Source: Mucilaginibacter sp. (lineage in GTDB: Bacteria; Bacteroidota; Bacteroidia; Sphingobacteriales; Sphingobacteriaceae). From it: a DNA stretch of 64,000 nucleotides. Under the pieces are notes generated by a model, which searched no databases, had not been told where the DNA came from, and was given only the letters and a program-made list of their open reading frames with translations. Below are positions 18,602-27,921 of the stretch, in pieces (the stretch's first letter is position 1; each line of letters opens with the position of its first letter). The DNA lies in contig JAQBOV010000019.1 of assembly GCA_028287895.1 (NCBI GenBank), positions 1 through 64,000 of the forward strand. The letters are read 5' to 3'. Made by a program: the position numbers and the translations under genes.

Positions 18602-19126
18602 TTAATTGTTATCTTTCTCTCTTTTTAGTTTGTTTAAAGCTATCTGCGCCTCAGGGGGATAGTCATTAAAATCAGCAAATATTTTATTTAATTCATCCTG
18701 ACTGTTCGAATTAAATTTTTTATAATAAAATTGGTCCATGTCAGGCCCATACGTTAATCTTTCCGCAATTCCTTTTACCGCGCTTCTATTAACAATACAA
18801 TAGATAATCAATAATGGCAAGCCTATTGGATTAAGACTTAATGAATTGGAATCCGATCCCATTCCAAAATAGCTCAATTTGAATACTTCCGCTGTAAAAT
18901 TTATAATATTAATGGTCCCCAGAAGTAATAAGATCAATATCGCGACAGACACTATATTAGACTTAACAAGCCATATTATTAGAGAAATAACTAAGCAAAC
19001 AAACGCGAGGTAATTATTTAAAGAGAGAATTACTCCGTTTTCAAAATGTCTGTAAACAGCTGATGCACTTAAAGAAAGGAGTATAATTAAGAAGCTTGAG
19101 TTTGTGTACTTGTTCACTTTTGACAT
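18602..19126 (-). CDS. unknown membrane protein
   Basis: A 174-residue protein from the ATG at 19126 (a TTG at 19150 would add eight residues). It has about four hydrophobic segments in the first 120 residues and a polar C-terminal tail ending DDN-like KREKDNN. I recognise no family. The gene is clearly richer in A and T than its neighbours and is squeezed between tRNA-Gly and nadB, which fits recent gain, but there is no integrase or repeat. Confidence 0.62.
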   Translation of the reverse strand: MSKVNKYTNSSFLIILLSLSASAVYRHFENGVILSLNNYLAFVCLVISLIIWLVKSNIVSVAILILLLLGTINIINFTAEVFKLSYFGMGSDSNSLSLNPIGLPLLIIYCIVNRSAVKGIAERLTYGPDMDQFYYKKFNSNSQDELNKIFADFNDYPPEAQIALNKLKREKDNN

Positions 19127-19171
19127 AAAAAGCTTAAAAATGACTAACAAAAATCCATCCGGATTTCAAAT

Positions 19172-20764
19172 CTAAAATACTGTATCGTGCAATTCTTCAG
19201 CGTGTAGTTTATAATCAGTAGTATAATGCAGCCCCCTGCTTTCATTACGCATCATCGCTGACTTTACCACAATATAAGATACCTGTATCAGATTGCGTAA
19301 TTCGCACAGCTTTACCGATAGCTTGGTACGCTTATAAAACTCCTCTGTTTCTTCATATAATAAGCCCAGCCTGCGCATTGCTCTGTCCAACCTGAAATCT
19401 GAACGAACAATACCTACATAGTCGCTCATTATTTTTTGCATTTCACGTACATTGTGGGTTACCAGGATATCTTCGTTGGAAAGCTGTACACCATGCTCAT
19501 TCCATGCAGGTATATTTTCAGGTATAATATTACTATTAAATGTCTCAATGGCATCTTCATATATACAATGTGCAAATACAAGCGCTTCTAACAATGAGTT
19601 GGATGCCAGACGATTAGCGCCATGTAAGCCAGTCGATGAACATTCGCCGCAAGCATATAAACGCATAATTGAGGACCTGCCCGAATGATCAACCATAATC
19701 CCCCCACACATATAATGGCAGGCCGGAGCCACCGGTATCATATCTTTTGTCATATCGATACCTATTTCTAAACACTTAGCGTAGATGTTTGGAAAATGGG
19801 CCAGGATATCCTTTTTGCTTCGGTGCCTTATATCCAGATACACGTAATCCTCACCTGATTTTTTTATCTCCGCATCAATGGCCCTGGCAACGATATCCCT
19901 GGGCGCCAACGACTTACGTTCATCATATTCCTGCATAAACTCCTGGCCATTAATACGTTTCAATATTCCTCCAAAACCACGTACAGCTTCTGATATCAAA
20001 AACGAAGGGTATTCACCGGGATTGTATAAAGCTGTCGGATGAAATTGGATAAACTCCATATTCCGCACTTTACCCTTGGCCCGGTAAACCATTGCGACCC
20101 CATCACCGGTAGCAATAGTAGGATTAGTAGTTATGGAGTAAATATGCCCTGCCCCGCCGGATGCCATTACAGTTACCTTAGAAAGTATCTTTTCTACCAT
20201 CCCATTCAATGTATTTAATACATATACGCCATAACAGGTAATATCATTACTTGACTTATCCACAAAATCACCCATATGGTGCTGAGTAATCAGGTCTACC
20301 GCAAAATAATGTGTTAAAATAGTGATATTGGGGTTTTGGTGAATCTGGTCTAGTAATGATCTTTCTATTTCCCAGCCGGTAATATCCTTATAATGCAACA
20401 CCCTAAATTCCGAGTGTCCGCCTTCTTTTGCCAGATCATAAAATCCCTCATTCGTCTTATCAAAGTTGGTTCCGTAATCAATAATTTCCCGAATTCTTTC
20501 CGGTCCCTCCTGTACAACCATTTCCACAACTTTTTTATCACATAGATCATCACCCGCAATTAACGTATCGTCAATGTGTTTTTCAAAAGAATCTTCTTTT
20601 TTATCCACAACTACTGCTACGCCGCCCTGTGCATACTTCGTGTTAGACTCATCTTCATTTGATTTTGTAACTATCAGTACCTTACCATGCTTTGCGGCCT
20701 TAAGTGCAAAGCTCAATCCTGCTATACCTGACCCTATCACCAAAAAATCCGCTGTCCTCGTCAT
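19172..20764 (-). CDS. nadB: L-aspartate oxidase
   Basis: Oxidises L-aspartate to iminoaspartate, the first step of de novo NAD synthesis, with FAD as cofactor. The N-terminal motif VIGSGIAGLSFALKAAKHG binds FAD; NTKYAQGGVAVV, HYMCGGIMVD and GLHGANRLASNSLLEALVF are family signatures. 530 residues, full length. It is divergent from nadA, whose product takes the iminoaspartate on, so the shared 408-base region probably controls both. Confidence 0.95.
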   Translation of the reverse strand: MTRTADFLVIGSGIAGLSFALKAAKHGKVLIVTKSNEDESNTKYAQGGVAVVVDKKEDSFEKHIDDTLIAGDDLCDKKVVEMVVQEGPERIREIIDYGTNFDKTNEGFYDLAKEGGHSEFRVLHYKDITGWEIERSLLDQIHQNPNITILTHYFAVDLITQHHMGDFVDKSSNDITCYGVYVLNTLNGMVEKILSKVTVMASGGAGHIYSITTNPTIATGDGVAMVYRAKGKVRNMEFIQFHPTALYNPGEYPSFLISEAVRGFGGILKRINGQEFMQEYDERKSLAPRDIVARAIDAEIKKSGEDYVYLDIRHRSKKDILAHFPNIYAKCLEIGIDMTKDMIPVAPACHYMCGGIMVDHSGRSSIMRLYACGECSSTGLHGANRLASNSLLEALVFAHCIYEDAIETFNSNIIPENIPAWNEHGVQLSNEDILVTHNVREMQKIMSDYVGIVRSDFRLDRAMRRLGLLYEETEEFYKRTKLSVKLCELRNLIQVSYIVVKSAMMRNESRGLHYTTDYKLHAEELHDTVF

Positions 20765-20783
20765 ATAGATGTATAATATTGTG

Positions 20784-20791
20784 CAAAAGTA
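20784..20791 (-). promoter_or_regulatory. -7 promoter box of nadB
   Basis: On the minus strand TACTTTTG lies 19 bases before the nadB ATG and fits TAnnTTTG. A TTG is found 13 bases further up, which is short for the usual spacing. Next to it (about 20792-20810) is CTTGTGTTAACAAG, with a GTTAAC palindrome at its centre. Confidence 0.5.
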
Positions 20792-21050
20792 CTACTTGTG
20801 TTAACAAGAGACTTAAAACATGTTAATTTTGTGTAAGTAAAAAACTAACAAATAACTATTAGGTTGATAACCCTAATTTATGCCTGCAATATCAATAATC
20901 TTTACGCTACTTTTGCGCCAGATTATTGTCATAACTAACATTTTACATGCCTATAAAATATTAACAAAAAACTTTCAAAAGAAAATATTGATTATTATAT
21001 ATCTCTTTTAATCAACTAACTAAACTATAAAATATAAAGCTAATTTGTTG

Positions 21051-21076
21051 ATAAAAGATTAAAACTAATCTTTTAT
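21051..21076. promoter_or_regulatory. 10-base inverted repeat before nadA
   Basis: ATAAAAGATT and its exact complement AATCTTTTAT are separated by six bases, 97 bases before the nadA start. It could be a repressor operator for NAD genes or a weak hairpin in the leader. It lacks the GC content and T run of a terminator. The binding protein is unknown. Confidence 0.4.
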
Positions 21077-21172
21077 ATAGTTTGTATCACTACTTTTAAA
21101 CAGAACTAACACACCAATAACAATAGTTTGTTTTTATATATAAATCTAATTGTTATTAATTGAATTGTTGAA

Positions 21173-22165
21173 ATGGATACCTTAGAGGACTTAAATCTAA
21201 AAGGGTTTGTGGACGAAGAAATAGATCCGGCACTTGATCTTTTTGAGGAAATTGAAAAATTAAAGAAGAAAAAAAATGCCGTCATTTTGGCCCATTATTA
21301 CCAGGAACCCGATATACAGGACATTGCTGATTACATTGGCGACAGCCTTGGATTATCCCAGCAGGCAGCCAAAACGGATGCGGATATCATTGTATTTGCC
21401 GGTGTTCATTTTATGGCTGAAACCGCAAAAATACTATCACCAGGCAAGAAGGTCCTTTTACCCGACTTGAAGGCAGGATGCTCATTAGCTGACAGTTGTC
21501 CGCCGCATTTGTTCAGGAAATTTAAAGAAGCTTATCCTGATCACCTGGTCATCACTTATGTGAATTGTACGGCGGAGTTAAAGGCAATGAGTGATATTGT
21601 TTGTACATCGAGCAATGCGGTGGCGATAGTGGAAAGTTTACCGAAGGATCAAAAGATCATATTCGGCCCGGATAAAAACCTTGGCGCCTACGTGGCTAAG
21701 AAAACAGGAAGGAATTTGGTTTTGTGGAACGGCGCCTGTATGGTACATGAAATATTTTCGAGACAGAAAATTACCAAATTAAAGGAACGCCATCCGGATG
21801 CTAAATTACTTGCACACCCCGAGTGTGAAGATGTGATATTGAAAATTGCTGATTACATTGGTTCCACAACGGGTTTGTTGAAATATGCCACCAAAAGCGC
21901 TGAAAAGGAATTTATAGTTGCCACCGAGTCAGGTATTATTCACCAGATGCAGAAGGATAATCCGGAGAAAGTTTTTATCCCTGCGCCGCCGAATAATAAT
22001 TGCGCATGCAACGATTGTCCGCATATGAAAAGGAACACGCTTGAAAAACTTTATTTATGTATGAAAAATGAAGTGCCTGAAGTAACTGTTCCAAAAGATA
22101 TCATTGAAAAAGCAGTAAAGCCGATTGAAAGAATGCTGGAAATATCAGCCCGATTAGGCCTCTGA
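21173..22165 (+). CDS. nadA: quinolinate synthase
   Basis: A [4Fe-4S] enzyme joining iminoaspartate and dihydroxyacetone phosphate to quinolinate. 330 residues. Family motifs: [41 protein letters not shown] (each read in parts), [10 protein letters not shown], and candidate cluster cysteines in [19 protein letters not shown] and [12 protein letters not shown]. Divergent partner of nadB; thiL follows 18 bases later. Confidence 0.95.
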   Translation: MDTLEDLNLKGFVDEEIDPALDLFEEIEKLKKKKNAVILAHYYQEPDIQDIADYIGDSLGLSQQAAKTDADIIVFAGVHFMAETAKILSPGKKVLLPDLKAGCSLADSCPPHLFRKFKEAYPDHLVITYVNCTAELKAMSDIVCTSSNAVAIVESLPKDQKIIFGPDKNLGAYVAKKTGRNLVLWNGACMVHEIFSRQKITKLKERHPDAKLLAHPECEDVILKIADYIGSTTGLLKYATKSAEKEFIVATESGIIHQMQKDNPEKVFIPAPPNNNCACNDCPHMKRNTLEKLYLCMKNEVPEVTVPKDIIEKAVKPIERMLEISARLGL

Positions 22166-22183
22166 TCACACCACGAAATAAAC

Positions 22184-23230
22184 ATGTTTGAAAATAGAGA
22201 GAGAACCAGTATAGAATCATTAGGTGAGTTTGGATTGATTGACCATCTAACCAAACAGATTAAATTAAAACAGGAAAGTACAGTAAAAGGAATAGGGGAC
22301 GATGCTGCTGTGCTTGATTTTACCGGTAAAAAAGTATTGGTATCAACAGATATGCTATTGGAAGGCATACATTTCGACCTTGCTTATACCCCGCTTAAAC
22401 ATTTGGGTTATAAAGCTGTACAGGTCAATCTGAGTGATATTTACGCTATGAACGGAATCGCCACACAGGTAACCGTATCCCTTGGAATATCCAGCAAATT
22501 TCCGCTGGAGGCGGTTGAGGAATTGTATCAAGGGATATACCTGGCCTGTGAAAAATACAATATTGATCTGGTGGGCGGCGATACCACGGCATCACGCCAG
22601 GGCCTGGTGATCAGTGTTACTGCTTTAGGTTATGCTGATGAAAAAGATATAGTATACCGGAATACCGCCGAGGAAGGCGACCTGATCTGTGTATCAGGCG
22701 ACCTTGGGGGTGCTTATGCCGGCTTGCAATTACTGGAGCGGGAAAAATTGGTTTACATTGAAAATCCAAATATTCAGCCTGATCTGGAAGGGAAAGATTA
22801 TATCATAGAACGCCAGCTTAAACCCGAAGCAAGAAAAGATATTATTGAATTACTGAAGGATATTGATGTTAAACCTACAGCGATGATTGATATTTCGGAT
22901 GGTTTGGCCTCAGAAACATTACATATCTGTAAGCAAAGCAATAAAGGATGTAATTTATATGAAGAGAAAATTCCGCTTGACCCAATGACTTATGAAACGG
23001 CAAGAGAATTTAATCTTGACCCAACAGTATGTGCCTTAAGTGGCGGGGAGGATTATGAATTGCTGTTTACCATCAAACAGGCCGACTACGAGAAAATTAA
23101 ACTACAGATGGATATTTCCATTATCGGGCATGTAACCGAAGCCTCAGCAGGCTGTAACCTGATTACTAAGGCCGGTGTGATACACGCACTAAAAGCCCAG
23201 GGTTGGAATGCATTTCCCCCGGCCCCCTGA
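22184..23230 (+). CDS. thiL: thiamine-monophosphate kinase
   Basis: Phosphorylates thiamine monophosphate to the diphosphate cofactor. 348 residues. Seen are KGIGDDAAVLDF, the metal site STDMLLEGIHFD, VNLSDIYAMNG, VGGDTTASRQGL and ALSGGEDYELLFT. It sits 18 bases after nadA and is likely co-transcribed, grouping NAD and thiamine cofactor genes. Confidence 0.93.
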   Translation: MFENRERTSIESLGEFGLIDHLTKQIKLKQESTVKGIGDDAAVLDFTGKKVLVSTDMLLEGIHFDLAYTPLKHLGYKAVQVNLSDIYAMNGIATQVTVSLGISSKFPLEAVEELYQGIYLACEKYNIDLVGGDTTASRQGLVISVTALGYADEKDIVYRNTAEEGDLICVSGDLGGAYAGLQLLEREKLVYIENPNIQPDLEGKDYIIERQLKPEARKDIIELLKDIDVKPTAMIDISDGLASETLHICKQSNKGCNLYEEKIPLDPMTYETAREFNLDPTVCALSGGEDYELLFTIKQADYEKIKLQMDISIIGHVTEASAGCNLITKAGVIHALKAQGWNAFPPAP

Positions 23231-23519
23231 AGCCGCTGCACATACCTATATTGTGTCTTAAAAAGGCTGCTCCACAAAAATTAGGATTATGCAGGTGCTT
23301 GCCATTGTTGTTATGCATTCGCATAAAAAATGTACAGTGCCGGCCGGCCTAAGGGCGCATAAAAGCTTTACTTTTCACTGTTCTTCTACCGAGTTATTAC
23401 CCCTGTCTGGCCTAAACTTTAAAGACGTTTACACCTAGCAGCGCGCTGCAGGGAGTTTTTAAGGATGGGAATGCTTTTAAAACTGATATATTTAATAACT
23501 TTAGTTTTATTTTAGAAAT

Positions 23520-24371
23520 ATGAGAAAGCTTGGTTTATTGGCATTATTGTGCTTTTTATTAACCCAATTAAAAGCACAGAACGGTGTTGTATTTAAGATA
23601 AAATATTTGCCGGGTCATAATTATCAGACATCTGTTAACATGAGTATGAAACTTAATGTTAACCTGAACGGGGATACGGCGTTCATTAGCAAACTCAAAT
23701 CGCAGGGAATAACCGCGCCGGTTAACGCTAATCTGGCAATTGGTATAAATGGGAATATAAAGACAGGTGCTTCGGGTGCTGATAATACCTTTCCATTAAA
23801 TATGGATTATAAAGTAGTCAATCTTACTGTAAACGCCAATGGCAAAGATGTCCCCATCCCGCCAAAAGCGACTGAAAAAGACATTAAGATAATGGGGCAT
23901 ATAACCCAGGATGGAAAAATAAAAATAGATTCAGCCGAAGGGAAAAAAATTAATGATACCACCGAAAAGAAAATACAACAGATGATGGATATGATTCAGA
24001 AGCAGATCCAATTTCCCGACCGGCCATTGAAACCGGGCGACACCTTTACCCAGAGCGCACCTACGAACATACCAATAAGTGGTGATAACAATATTCAATT
24101 GAATGGCGGCATTACCTATAAACTGCTTAGCATGTCAGGTGGTAAAGCCTATTTTGATATGGTGCCGAATTTCGGCATGAGTTTTAAAATCAGAACAATG
24201 GGTATCAGTGTCACGGGCACGGGTACCGGTAAAATGGTTTATAGTATAAAGGATAATTTTCCTCTGTCAAAAGATGGTAGTTTTAACATGAGAATAAAAG
24301 TAACCTCTGATCAGTTGAATGTTGATGGTACTGCTGTTATCACTTCCAATTACAGCTGTACTATAAATTAA
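23520..24371 (+). CDS. secreted protein, DUF6263-like
   Basis: A 283-residue protein with a clean signal peptide ending at LKAQ (about residue 19). The mature part is beta-rich with many Asn/Lys and a pattern of FKIKYLPGHNYQT...FPDRPLKPGDTFTQSAP...GGKAYFDMVP that recalls the DUF6263 group. Function unknown. The 289 bases before it carry nothing recognised. Confidence 0.65.
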   Translation: MRKLGLLALLCFLLTQLKAQNGVVFKIKYLPGHNYQTSVNMSMKLNVNLNGDTAFISKLKSQGITAPVNANLAIGINGNIKTGASGADNTFPLNMDYKVVNLTVNANGKDVPIPPKATEKDIKIMGHITQDGKIKIDSAEGKKINDTTEKKIQQMMDMIQKQIQFPDRPLKPGDTFTQSAPTNIPISGDNNIQLNGGITYKLLSMSGGKAYFDMVPNFGMSFKIRTMGISVTGTGTGKMVYSIKDNFPLSKDGSFNMRIKVTSDQLNVDGTAVITSNYSCTIN

Positions 24372-24377
24372 GCTACA

Positions 24378-25751
24378 TTAATCTTCACCATCAATAAATT
24401 TCTGATCCAATTGCTTATTGGCTTTTGCGCCCAGGCCTTTTATTTTCTCGGCGGTTTTGGTCAGGTTACCGTTGCCTTCGGTTAGTTTGTTTATAGCGCT
24501 GTCATAGGCAGACTGGCTTTGTTTAATATTTTTGCCGATACTCTCCATATCGCCCACGAACCCCACAAATTTATCATACATGGCACCGCTTAGGCGGGCA
24601 ATTTCCAACACATTGCGGTTTTGCCGCTCTTGTTTCCATATACTCGATATGGTACGCAAGGTAGCCAGCAAGGTGGATGGACTTACGATCACCACACGTT
24701 TTTCCCATGCATCGCTAAACAATTCAGCATCCAGCTGTACGGCGAAACTGAAGGATGATTCTATCGGCACAAAAAGCAATACAAAATCGGGGGAGTTAAT
24801 TTGGTACAGGTCGTGGTAGTTTTTTGCAGACAAACCATTTACATGACCCCTTATAGACTCCACATGGGCTTTTGAATATAATTTGCGTTCTTCCTCGCTT
24901 TCGGCATTAACCAACCGCTCATAGGCAACCAGGGATACCTTGGAGTCAATGATCAGATGCTTCTCGTCGGGCAGATCAATAATAACGTCTGGCTGTAAGC
25001 GGCTGCCGTCGGCTGACGTCAAGCTGGCTTGCAAACGGTATTCCCGATCTTTCACCAAGCCGGATCGTTCTAGTACACGCTCTAAGATAACCTCACCCCA
25101 ATTACCTTGTTTCTTGCTATCTCCTTTTAAGGCCTTGGTCAGGTTTTGGGCTTCATTGCTGATCAGTTTATTCAATTCCATCAACTGCGATATCACCCCT
25201 TTAAGCGTATTCCGCTCGGCGGCTTCCATATTGTACACCTTGTCTACCTTTTCCTCAAAAGCTTTAATATTTTCCTTCAAAGGATTTAACAGGATATCCA
25301 GGTGCGTCTTATTCGTTTCAACAAACTTTTGTGATTTTTCTTCCAGCAGCTTACTGGCGATATTTTGAAATTCGAGCTGAAATTTTTGTTGTATGTCCTG
25401 TATCGATTTTTCCTGCTCCGTTAGCCGTTCCCGTTGCGCTTTAAAGGCCTCTTCGGCTTTTGCCATCCGGTTTTTCTCGTTGAGCAGCTCCTGGTTCAGG
25501 GCGGTTACGGCGTTATCATACCTTATACGTTCGTCCTGTAATAATTTGTCAGCTTTATCCCGTTCGAGTGCCAGTCCGGCAGCCCTTTCTTCAGCTTTTG
25601 CAAAAGTAATCTGGAGCCGGTTGTTTTCTTCGCGCAGGCGGAGCATATCCTCCGCCCCGGATATACCATCGGCACTTTTTGGCCTTTTCAAAAAAAGCAC
25701 CACAGCAATTAGCAGGATAACGATAGAAACTATAAGAATAACCGAACTCAT
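24378..25751 (-). CDS. rmuC: DNA recombination protein RmuC
   Basis: A 457-residue protein with one N-terminal membrane segment (about 3-22), a long coiled coil (about 35-190) and the RmuC nuclease-like domain (about 195-410) with QGNWGEVILERVLERSGL, QPDVIIDLPDEKHLIIDSKVS and FVPIESSFSFAV (read in parts). Thought to limit DNA inversions; restriction-endonuclease-like fold. Confidence 0.92.
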   Translation of the reverse strand: MSSVILIVSIVILLIAVVLFLKRPKSADGISGAEDMLRLREENNRLQITFAKAEERAAGLALERDKADKLLQDERIRYDNAVTALNQELLNEKNRMAKAEEAFKAQRERLTEQEKSIQDIQQKFQLEFQNIASKLLEEKSQKFVETNKTHLDILLNPLKENIKAFEEKVDKVYNMEAAERNTLKGVISQLMELNKLISNEAQNLTKALKGDSKKQGNWGEVILERVLERSGLVKDREYRLQASLTSADGSRLQPDVIIDLPDEKHLIIDSKVSLVAYERLVNAESEEERKLYSKAHVESIRGHVNGLSAKNYHDLYQINSPDFVLLFVPIESSFSFAVQLDAELFSDAWEKRVVIVSPSTLLATLRTISSIWKQERQNRNVLEIARLSGAMYDKFVGFVGDMESIGKNIKQSQSAYDSAINKLTEGNGNLTKTAEKIKGLGAKANKQLDQKFIDGED

Positions 25752-25817
25752 TTTGATAAAAATATTAGCAAAACGAAGGTAGGAAATTTAGCAGCGTGAA
25801 GGTAGGAAATTTTTAGA

Positions 25818-26081
25818 TTAAGGCTTTTTCTTCTTAGCTGTATCTGTAAAAGGGTATGCCGGAGAGCGGGCAGGAGTTATTGTATCGCTCAACCCTAAAT
25901 TATTGGAACTGCCGACGTTAATGCCTGCGCCTGGCTTTTTAAGGCTATCGGCACGGTTAACTGATCCGCCGCCGCCATTCGAACCAGCCGAACCACCGTC
26001 CGGGGCATTAGCGGGATTGCCGGTGCAGGCAATAGCAGAAAATGAAATTGCCACACTTAAAATTAACAGCCGTTTTCGCAT
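25818..26081 (-). CDS. small Gly/Asn-rich lipoprotein
   Basis: An 87-residue protein from ATG 26081 (a GTG one codon upstream is possible). A short signal ends in SAIAC, so the Cys would be lipidated. The mature part is low-complexity (GGSAGSNGGGGS) with a Lys-rich end. No family recognised; downstream of gldH on the same strand. Confidence 0.6.
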   Translation of the reverse strand: MRKRLLILSVAISFSAIACTGNPANAPDGGSAGSNGGGGSVNRADSLKKPGAGINVGSSNNLGLSDTITPARSPAYPFTDTAKKKKP

Positions 26082-26153
26082 CACCTTTTAAGCTTAAACA
26101 GCCGCAAATTATTATGGTTTTGATATCGTTATTATGCCGGGAAGGGTTTTCGA

Positions 26154-26633
26154 TTACCTCGCTTTTTCCACCCTCAAACCTACATCATTTACTTCGTGCA
26201 GGGGGTTGTCGCGCATGTTTTGTTCTATTTCAAAAGTGTAAGTTCCTTTTTCCGGGAATTTAAAATCGGTAAGAACAGGCACCTGGTAACTGTATAAATT
26301 GCCCGATCCCTGACCTAGCCATTGTCCATCCGGATTGGCCAGCTTAAGCTCATAACGGGTTACGCCTTTTAGTTTGGGGCCGTTTCGCCGTATGAGCACA
26401 AAAATATTAGAGTATTTGTATTCGCCGGTTACACGCAAATTGATATACACGTTATAAGGAATAGAAGGATCACCAATTTTAACCGAATTTTTTATCCTGT
26501 TGGCATATGACCAGTTATGGTTATCGATCGGTGTGTTCTGATCAATTATCGCGTTGGGATCGGTGCAGCCGCTCAAAAAAAGCATTACCAATGCCGGTAA
26601 TGCTATAAAAAATAACTTATGCGCCGCTTTCAT
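26154..26633 (-). CDS. gldH: gliding motility lipoprotein GldH
   Basis: A 159-residue lipoprotein; the signal ends in LFLSGC. The mature part has NTPIDNHNWSYANRIKNSV, the GEYKYSNIFVLIRRNGP stretch and the closing EIEQNMRDNPLHEVNDVGLRVEK region of GldH. In Flavobacterium it is needed for gliding and T9SS function; GldH is also kept by non-gliding relatives. I start at the ATG 26633 before the signal peptide, so the gene overlaps the end of ricT by 17 bases in another frame. Confidence 0.87.
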   Translation of the reverse strand: MKAAHKLFFIALPALVMLFLSGCTDPNAIIDQNTPIDNHNWSYANRIKNSVKIGDPSIPYNVYINLRVTGEYKYSNIFVLIRRNGPKLKGVTRYELKLANPDGQWLGQGSGNLYSYQVPVLTDFKFPEKGTYTFEIEQNMRDNPLHEVNDVGLRVEKAR

Positions 26634-27918
26634 TCCCCTTATTCTGGTCGTTCCGGTTATTCCTGTTTGGCTTAAAGCGGCGGTTATTGCGGTTCTTGTT
26701 ATTGGGGCCATTGCTTTTGGTCGCTTCTGTTGGTTTATTCTCTGTTGCTGCCTGTGGTATAACTACACCCTGTGATGGTTTATTGCCCTGGTTTTTATTG
26801 CGATTTTTGCTTTTCTTTTTATTGCGGTTGCGCTCGTCAAGCCGGGTAAGGCTGTCCTGGCCAACCACATTCTCATAATCCAGCACTTTTACCGGTTTGC
26901 TTTCTATCTCAATAGTTTCGCCCAAATCGGCGGGAATTATACCCTCTTTATTCTGTTTCTGAATTTCTTTTACACGGTCAATTTCAAGCGGTATCCAATT
27001 GTCTTCTCTGGGATAGCTAAACCACATCAACTTTTTAAAGATATCTGTTTTTTGTAAACGGGCATCGCCTTTTTCGGTCTTGAGCACATTTACATTATCA
27101 GGTATATACTTTAAAGCATCCATATAGGTGTCCAGCTCGTAGTTTAAACAGCATTTTAACTTACCGCATTGGCCGGCCAGTTTTAATGTATTTAGCGAAA
27201 GGTTCTGATAACGCGCAGCTGACGTGGAAACTGTTTTAAAATCAGTTAACCAGGTTGAGCAGCACAATTCGCGACCGCAAGAGCCGATACCGCCAAGACG
27301 GCTGGCTTCCTGCCGCATCCCGATCTGCCGCATCTCGATCCGTATTCTGAAAGCTTCGGCCATCTTTTTGATGAGTTCGCGAAAATCGACACGGCCTTCC
27401 GCAGTATAATAAAAAGTAGCCTTTGTTTTGTCGCCCTGGTAATCCACGTCGCTTATTTTCATAGATAAGCCCAGCTCTAAAGCCAGTTTACGTGTTTTGT
27501 GCATGGTTTCCCATTCCAGTTCTTTGGCCGCTTTCCACTTGTCTACATCGGCAGGTGTTGCCTTGCGATATATTTTTTTGGTAACATCGGCTTCACTTAC
27601 ATGACGTTTTACCATCTGCATCCTGACCAGTTCACCGGTTACGGACACATGACCCACGTCAAAGCCCCCGGTTGCGGTTTCCACCACAACCAGTTCGCCG
27701 GCCTCTAAGTAAATATTATCAGTATTGATAAAAAAGTCCTTTCTGGAACCTTTAAATTTTACCTCTATAATAGAGAAAGGCCTATAATTAGCCGGCATAT
27801 CCATATTTGACAGCCAGTCGTATACATCTAATTTGCTGCAGCCATTAGTAAGGCACGAGCCATTACTTTTACAGCCTGCGGGCGAACATCCGCCCGATGA
27901 GCAACTTCCACATCCCAT
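26617..27918 (-). CDS. ricT: RicT/PSP1 family protein
   Basis: A 433-residue member of the PSP1 C-terminal family, similar to RicT (YaaT), which in Bacillus works with iron-sulphur partners on RNA maturation. The N-terminus is Cys-rich (GCGSCSSGGCSPAGCKSNGSC, read in parts). The PSP1 core includes GELVVVETATGGFDVGHV, GGIGSCGRELCCSTWL and GQCGKLKCCLNYE. The last 70 residues form a basic, Asn-rich tail. It starts three bases after holB. Confidence 0.88.
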   Translation of the reverse strand: MGCGSCSSGGCSPAGCKSNGSCLTNGCSKLDVYDWLSNMDMPANYRPFSIIEVKFKGSRKDFFINTDNIYLEAGELVVVETATGGFDVGHVSVTGELVRMQMVKRHVSEADVTKKIYRKATPADVDKWKAAKELEWETMHKTRKLALELGLSMKISDVDYQGDKTKATFYYTAEGRVDFRELIKKMAEAFRIRIEMRQIGMRQEASRLGGIGSCGRELCCSTWLTDFKTVSTSAARYQNLSLNTLKLAGQCGKLKCCLNYELDTYMDALKYIPDNVNVLKTEKGDARLQKTDIFKKLMWFSYPREDNWIPLEIDRVKEIQKQNKEGIIPADLGETIEIESKPVKVLDYENVVGQDSLTRLDERNRNKKKSKNRNKNQGNKPSQGVVIPQAATENKPTEATKSNGPNNKNRNNRRFKPNRNNRNDQNKGNESGA

Positions 27919-27921
27919 AAT

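Larger units (their letters stand above)
20765..21172. other. divergent nadB/nadA control region
   Basis: A very AT-rich 408-base gap. It holds the nadB -7 box, a plus-strand TACTTTTG at 20908-20915 that could start a 250-base nadA leader, and the inverted repeat listed separately. No ORF or RNA gene is recognised. Confidence 0.55.
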
